Position numbers and translations under genes: made by a program | In this document: in pieces, positions 63,410 to 64,000 of the stretch | How positions within the stretch are numbered: the stretch's first letter is position 1 | Layout of the letters: every line of letters begins with the position of its first letter | Notes under the pieces: generated by a model | Told to the model about the DNA's origin: nothing | Database searches by the model: none | Seen by the model: the letters and a program-made list of their open reading frames with translations, nothing else | Assembly (NCBI GenBank): GCA_002633025.1 | Contig: NMRB01000671.1 | Span: 47,549-111,548 of the forward strand | Direction of reading: 5' to 3' | DNA length: 64,000 nucleotides | Source: Notospermus geniculatus | Lineage: Eukaryota; Nemertea; Pilidiophora; Heteronemertea; Lineidae

Positions 63410-63539
63410 CATATGAGCTGAGCTGTATCAGTCCCGGTATCATGGCCTGAGACCCCGTATCATCCCGAGGGCGGAGCCCGAGGGATGATACGGGGTCGAA
63501 GGCCATGATACAAGGGACTGATACAGCTCAGCTCATATG
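63410..63539. mobile_element. 130-bp palindromic element
   Basis: CATATGAGCTGAGCTGTATC at 63410 is inverted at 63520-63539; inner arms (GGTATCATGGCC, GACCCCGTATCATCCC) also pair. Loop of a few bases around CGAGGGCGGAGCCCG. Non-coding. Confidence 0.85.
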
Positions 63540-64000
63540 ATGATATTTGTATCATATATACAACATGTACAAGGCACGAGTGCGAAAATCGTCCCATGAC
63601 GTACGGCGTCATGACGTCATTCCACATCATGACGTTGTGTCGTGACGCATCCAACAGTCAAAATCTGTACAGTACATTCCACTGGAACGTACACAGTGTT
63701 ACACTGAAATAATCACCCCGGCACAGTGTATAATATCACATGTCACTTTTCCCCGGTAACTGTGTCAGGTCAGAAGATCACGAGTTATCACTACTGTCAT
63801 TACACCAAGAATGACACATTTGTACATGTACAAATGTACACGGAGCTGTCGGTAAAAATGTCTGGTAGGCCTTTAACTCTTGACATCTTACAGATGATAC
63901 CAACTGTGAAAATAGGAGGCAATTTATTTCCGTGATTTGTGACTTCCTCTGAGGGGAAAGTGCAGTGTGGTAAAGCAGATATTGTTGGGGGGGGGGGGGG
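63540..64000. other. Unassigned sequence ending in poly-G
   Basis: No gene recognised. The window ends in a G run from 63988. Confidence 0.4.

Overview
The window is eukaryotic nuclear DNA. It has a spliced host gene with consensus GT/AG sites, tRNA-derived SINEs, Ty3/gypsy and LINE remnants, and very many inverted-repeat elements. The many short TAGGCCTA-type words, the class of serine esterase and the repeat families fit a marine invertebrate, probably a deuterostome (echinoderm, hemichordate or lancelet). I cannot fix the species. There are Ns at 4753, 32833, 45625-45673 and 51992.

Layout. 1-3150: a foldback element with GTCCGAC-type arrays enclosing a short perfect hairpin, then an inverted-repeat element with two tRNA-like segments. 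3151-12912: a plus-strand Ty3/gypsy retrotransposon (A) with near-identical LTRs, a duplicated gag segment carrying a Harbinger-like MITE, a long RT/RNase H frame and an integrase split by a foldback element. 12913-18550: small DNA transposons, including two TTAA-flanked copies and a foldback element with a tRNA-like core. 18918-24358: a nested cluster in which a 2.7 kb foldback element and a 2.1 kb palindrome-armed element (itself hosting a smaller relative) sit between copies of one terminal sequence. 25283-30510: two tandem-repeat fields, one split by a 2.1 kb near-palindrome. 34613-42396: a minus-strand, 5'-truncated gypsy element (B) broken by two transposons and followed by an extra zinc-finger ORF. 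47345-54062: a two-exon carboxylesterase, the only clear host gene, whose 4.9 kb intron is packed with transposons. 55370-64000: a tandem repeat with a SINE, an unknown ORF of about 306 codons, a broken PIF1-like helicase gene and further foldback elements.

Main result. Four complete elements (21948-24065, 22057-22767, 50391-51277, 52618-53256) and one solo end (12963) share the terminus GCYGAATYGGTTAATGTCGT and arms made of CCTGGGTA / TACCCAGG palindromes. All four complete copies have 9-bp target-site duplications (two perfect, one perfect inside its relative, one 8 of 9). Two encode homologous small proteins (about 42 of 75 residues identical by eye) despite much synonymous change; another carries a cysteine-rich frame. 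Several unrelated-sequence elements (19138-21800, 45368-45788, 14929-15906, 38621-39732) have the same layout of tandem-motif arms with 9-11 bp duplications. Together they suggest a diverse Mutator/foldback-like superfamily with fast-changing arms.
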